Assembly (NCBI GenBank): GCA_002104985.1
Contig: MCGO01000383.1
Span: forward strand, 1 to 22,461
DNA: 22,461 nucleotides
Source: Rhizoclosmatium globosum
Taxonomy: Eukaryota > Chytridiomycota > Chytridiomycetes > Chytridiales > Chytriomycetaceae
Reading direction: 5' to 3'
This document shows, one piece after another, positions 18,634 to 22,461 of this stretch. The notes below the pieces were generated by a model that was not told the DNA's origin, did not search any database, and worked only from the letters and a program-made list of their open reading frames with translations. The first letter of the stretch is position 1. Each line of letters opens with the position of its first letter. The translations under genes were made by a program, and so were the position numbers.

Positions 18634-21600
18634 TCAACTAAAGCTAATGAACTCAACTCTTATCATGCGTTTCGTGTTCTTTCGCGCGTTATAAAATGGC
18701 AAAGAATCTGGGTCCTCCTGTGACATTTTCTCCAACTGCAAGCGATCAAATTTCTCACCAATATCCATGAGATCCTGTCATGAATTCACAATAGTTAGTC
18801 CCATACTACAATTTCCTCGCAATACAATACCTCGCCATAACCAGCCCCACCTCCCTCCTCAACCCCACCAACTCCACCAACCCCAAAGTTCCCTTCAAAC
18901 CACGCCTCAAACTCAACCATAAGCTTCTGTCGCACACTCTCCACAAGTTTGCCCACATACCCAACCTCCCCTCTCACACCCTTCAACATCTCAACATTCT
19001 CTCTATATGAAGACTTCACGCTCTTGAGCTTTTCAATCAACGCATACTCCTCCTCGTCGATGATCACGTCGCTGTCTGAGAGGGCCGGCGGCTTTCCTGT
19101 GCGTCTACGCGCTTCGATTGGGACTTTAGGGTGTCAATTTGGGTTTTGGAGTCGGAGAGGGTTGCGGCGAGGGTTTGTGCGGATTTCTTTTTTTCTTTTA
19201 GGGATGCTGGTATTTTGTGTGAGTGTGGGGTTTTAGGAGTAGACGTCGGGAATTGGTAAGTGGGCACCTTTGTTTTCACAGAGGATGCGGTACATTTCAG
19301 CGCCCTTTCCGCGTTTGAAGTTTTCGAATTCTTCGGCGCGGGAGATTGGTTGGAGGCCGTGGTGGTGTGCTGGGGCGTGGTGGACTGTGGACTTGCCGCT
19401 GCCGGCTCGTTTTCCTGGCAGGGAGGGGAGGTGGTTGTGCATATCTTGACGCGATGATATATCTCGCTGTGGAGAAGTTTGAGTGTGAGCTACTAAAAAC
19501 AAAGCTGGGAACATACTTCATATGTAAAGTCGTCATCTTCGTCATGGTACGGGCCACCATTAAGTGGCCTGGACATTGCGACTGCTCCGCCCTTTTTCTT
19601 TTTGATGTTGCTTCTGTATAGAAGTTCCTTGTTTCCGGGAGCCTTTATGTGATGAAATTGAGTTGAAGCAATCGGAAAGACAAACATACCAATCCGACGC
19701 TGAAACCAGAAGCTTCCGTGTCTCCCACACAATCATCTCGATCAAACTCGTGGAGAACTTTCGAGCCCTTTGTTCACGATTAACTATCATATGCAACAAA
19801 ATTGTGAAGAGTCTTACTGTGATTTCATCGTGTTTGTCTCCAATCAATCCTCCTGGTACGCCAGCACCTCCGTTGGCGGCCATCTTGCGAATAGTCGTAA
19901 CAAGATTCGTCTCGTTCTTGCTCCAGCGCCTTATAAATCAACTTGAACTGCAAGAAGTATTCGCGAACCTGTCTCAAACTAACAATCTTGCAACCGAAAA
20001 AAGAAATGAGCACGACACATCAAACATAAAAAAAACCAAGACAAACCTCCAACTCAGCCTCCTCATCCCTCAAATACGCCTTAACAACCTTCCCCAACTC
20101 CCCCCTCTGCGCCTCCCCAAAACTCTCATACTGAACATGACTCCGATTCGCCAACGAGTCATGCATAGCAAGCTCCCTGCTTCAACTCCCTCACCTCCCG
20201 CTCATACTTCTTCATCAACGCAACCGCATCAAACTGCACATTCACAACAGGCGTGTTGGCAACACACATCATCCGCGTCGCGAAGCGCAGCGTCGAGATT
20301 GTTTCTTCAATGTGTTCCTTCTCGCCCCAGATGTTTGCGATCATGAGGGTGTTGCAGGAGCCGCCGAGGGAGTCGCGGAGGACGTGGGTTAGCTTGGATT
20401 GGCGGTATGGGATGTGGTCGCGTTTTCGGTCGGAGAGGGCGATGATTACTTGTTCGAGGAATGTGAGGGATTTGTTGATGTCTGTGATATGTTATTTGTG
20501 AGAGGAGTTTATGTGTGTAGAGGTGCGGGGTTGGAATTTTACACATTGCTTCTTTTAGGGAGAGGCCTTGGGTGTGTGTTTTGGAGATTCTTTCACTTCC
20601 GGCTAGATCGACGAGGTTTAGTTTGGAAGAGATTACACCGTTCGGAGATTCAACGCGGGACCGGGATTCCAGGTAAATAGTGAAGATACAATGAGATCTG
20701 AAAACATGATCAAGTCCATATCAGCAGCTTTCAGAGTATTAGACTTGTACTAACCTAGTAGAAATCTTGTTCAACTGATGCTCAGCAATCGAACGGTTCG
20801 TTTCTCCTTCAAACAACAAATTCAAAGCCTCCTCCTCATTATTCGCAATCTGCATCGTCAGTCCTTTCACATGCGAGACTCCTTTCACGGGTTTGAATCA
20901 GCACATCTAAATCAGTCCAAACGGAAAACAATACCAGTCTTGTTGTCCTCAACAACAGCCAAACTAGTTCCCTCAATACCATGTTCCGCGTCAGGCAACG
21001 TTGCAAGCAAATCAACAATCTGCTCATTGTATATTTCGAGGTACGATACACGGATCGTACACGCCATTTGCGGGCGTTCAGCAACTTCACGGAAGATGTG
21101 AGAAATCGCACGTGGAATCAGACCACGATGCTTATAGTTTTCAGTTGCTCCCGTCCTAATAATTTCGTAGATATTCAGAATATCTGGAAGAGTCGAAAGG
21201 GATTGACAAAAAATGACGTTTTACATTGTGAAGGTCTTTCCTGCTCCAGTTTGTCCATAAGCCATAATAGTTCCTGTCGAATATATAAATATAGTTGAAG
21301 GACGAAGACGGAAGTATTATACCGTGATATCCGTCCATCACGGATTTGATAATTGGCAATCCACACTCATCGTACACTTTTTCCTGTGACGCGTTGTGGA
21401 GGATGTTATCGAACCGGAAGTCCCAGTTCTCTTGCTGGTTATTGATGAACCCGCCGTCGCTTCCTTTAGGAATGGATGTGAAGACTCTGTCAAGGAGCAG
21501 GTTGATTCCTGTGGTGATCAAAGTTGGGAGGGAATCCAACCTTTTGGTCAGGATCAAACTTGATTTCGTCGTTTGCAAACTCTGATGTTGGACGTGTTCG

Positions 21601-21654
21601 GATCACGACTTTGACGTGTTTGGCTTCCTCCTTTTCTTTTGAGGATGCTGACAT
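18634..21654 (-). CDS. KIF9: Kinesin-9 family motor protein, KIF9-like (several frame breaks)
   Basis: N-terminal microtubule motor of the kinesin-9 class, which works in the ciliary axoneme. Exons in gene order: 21654-21560, 21486-21323, 21273-21225, 21155-20935, 20881-20755, 20697-20543, 20481-20047, 19986-19818, 19767-19690, 19642-19517, 19466-19268, 19206-18831, 18774-18634. About 777 residues after correction (human 790). The motor has P-loop GQTGAGKT, switch I ISTRSH and switch II LVDLAGSER. Kinesin-9 features are GGFINNQQENWDF, ENYKHRGLIPRA, SLRQVREYF, a tail reading IIDEEEYALIEKLKS, and the end DPDSLPFYNA. Three exons break frame: +1 at 20175-20177 (after ELKQ), +1 near 19914 (after LEQE), -1 near 19095-19115 (before IIDEEE). 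The first intron is uncertain: only an atypical GTTTGA donor at 21559 keeps phase. Identity is firm; whether the gene works is open. Confidence 0.88.
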
Positions 21655-21790
21655 TTGGTTTATTGCCTTTTTTTTGTTAAGTTTAAAAAGAGAAAGAAGA
21701 AGGATGGACAAGGCACTGTATCTACTTCGAGTGAAGAAAGCAGTTGAGTAACTTGTTCTTAAGTGTGTATTAGATGCATTAGGATCTAAT
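21655..21790. promoter_or_regulatory. Shared KIF9/deformylase upstream region
   Basis: 136 bp between divergent start codons, with purine-rich stretches next to KIF9 (about 21684-21708). No known motif was recognised. Confidence 0.35.
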
Positions 21791-22461
21791 ATGCACGGTG
21801 GTCTCCTTCAGTCACCCGTTCTTCGCCAGGGACATCCGATCCTCAGAGCACCCGCAACAGCCGTTGATCCATCCACAATCACACTTTCCACCTCAAAATG
21901 CAGCACCGCAATCGCCGCAATGAAGTCCGTCTTCGACTCTCCCTACCACTCAATCATTGGTCTCTCAGCTCCTCAGGTTCTTTCTCCCCTTCAACCAAAC
22001 TTCCAACTGAATCCCTATATAAACAAGGTCGGCCATCCTCTCAGAATCATTGGCTACAAAATCGGGAAGGAATCCTTGAACCAAACCAAACTGCCTCCAA
22101 CACCTTTAACGTTCCTCATCAACCCAACATTAACCCCTCTTGACCGTGAGTCCAAATGGACACACGAATACGAATCGTGTGAATCACTGCCACATTACAA
22201 TTGTATCGTGAAGCGGCCTGGGAAAGTTGAAATGAAGGCGTTGAATTTGGATGGTGCAGAGGTGCAGTTCACGGTGGAAGGCTTTTTGGCAAAAGTGTTG
22301 CACCATGAGATGGATCATTTGGAGGGCGTTTCCTTGGTGGATCGTATGGTTCCTGGGACGTTGAGGCATGATCAGGTTAGTTTTGTATTTCTTTTATGTC
22401 TTTAGAATGAAAGCTAATCCATTTTGAATGCAGTATATTGATGTGTATGAGAATTATCCTG
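21791..22461 (+). CDS. Peptide deformylase (3' end outside window)
   Basis: Metalloenzyme that removes the N-formyl group from newly made proteins, in eukaryotes normally those made in organelles. Exon 1 is 21791-22375, intron 22376-22433, and exon 2 starts at 22434 (YIDVYENYP) and runs off the edge. All three family motifs are present: GLSAPQ (57-62), ESCESL (128-133) and HHEMDH (171-176). The metal ligands are Cys130, His172 and His176, and the general base is Glu173. Motif II carries Glu131 where most bacterial enzymes have Leu (EGCLS). The start at 21791 is supported by an in-frame stop at 21749-21751. The N-terminus (MHGGLLQSPVLRQGHPILRA) is short and not a classical mitochondrial presequence. 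A loop at about 70-105 between motifs I and II looks longer than usual. Confidence 0.88.

Noticed and set aside
19663..20346. Plus-strand frame of 227 codons
   Set aside because: Antisense to KIF9 exons 7-9, including introns; composition is low-complexity Ser/Pro/Thr.
20533..20680. Frame loss in KIF9 near exon 6
   Set aside because: Resolved by the intron at 20482-20542 with a GTAAAA donor, giving EAMYINKSLTF.
1..22461. tRNA, rRNA, CRISPR array or transposon
   Set aside because: No cloverleaf-like stretch, no regularly spaced repeats, and no transposase or reverse transcriptase motif was seen; the tandem channel genes are diverged gene copies, not a mobile repeat.

Overview
This is nuclear DNA of a compact eukaryotic genome. 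Genes are closely packed on both strands and split by about forty short GT-AG introns (42 to 89 nt). I reconstructed these by requiring the phase to match across each junction. The gene content suggests a zoosporic, chytrid-type fungus: a fungal-style phosphomevalonate kinase, a kinesin-9 (KIF9) of the ciliary/flagellar type, TRPV-like channels and a peptide deformylase. The placement is inference from gene content; no phylogeny was run.

Layout. 1-4987 (+): a tandem pair of TRPV-like cation channel genes, the first heavily broken and cut by the window edge, the second nearly intact. 5113-6849 (-): phosphomevalonate kinase (ERG8). 6954-9010 (+): POT1-like telomere end-binding protein in 11 exons. 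9096-9563 (-): unrecognised coiled-coil protein. 9654-11358 (+): cytochrome P450. 11489-12849 (+): secreted pepsin-like aspartic protease. 13010-16247 (-): ABCA-type transporter. 17027-17345 (-): complex I subunit NDUFB4/B15, with a 12-nt microexon. 17385-18486 (+): nuclear cap-binding protein CBP20. 18634-21654 (-): KIF9 in 13 exons. 21791-22461 (+): peptide deformylase, running off the right edge.

The genes do not form one pathway. Several pairs are head-to-head with very short shared upstream regions: ERG8/POT1 104 bp, NDUFB4/CBP20 39 bp, coiled-coil/P450 90 bp, KIF9/deformylase 136 bp. Regulation is therefore probably by bidirectional promoters.

Reading-frame integrity is uneven. ERG8, POT1, the ABC transporter, NDUFB4, CBP20 and the coiled-coil gene splice into clean frames (about 7.6 kb of coding sequence). 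Both TRPV-like genes, the P450, KIF9 and possibly the protease carry one-base frame disruptions. Either accessory genes are decaying here or the assembly carries indel errors; reads or transcripts would decide.
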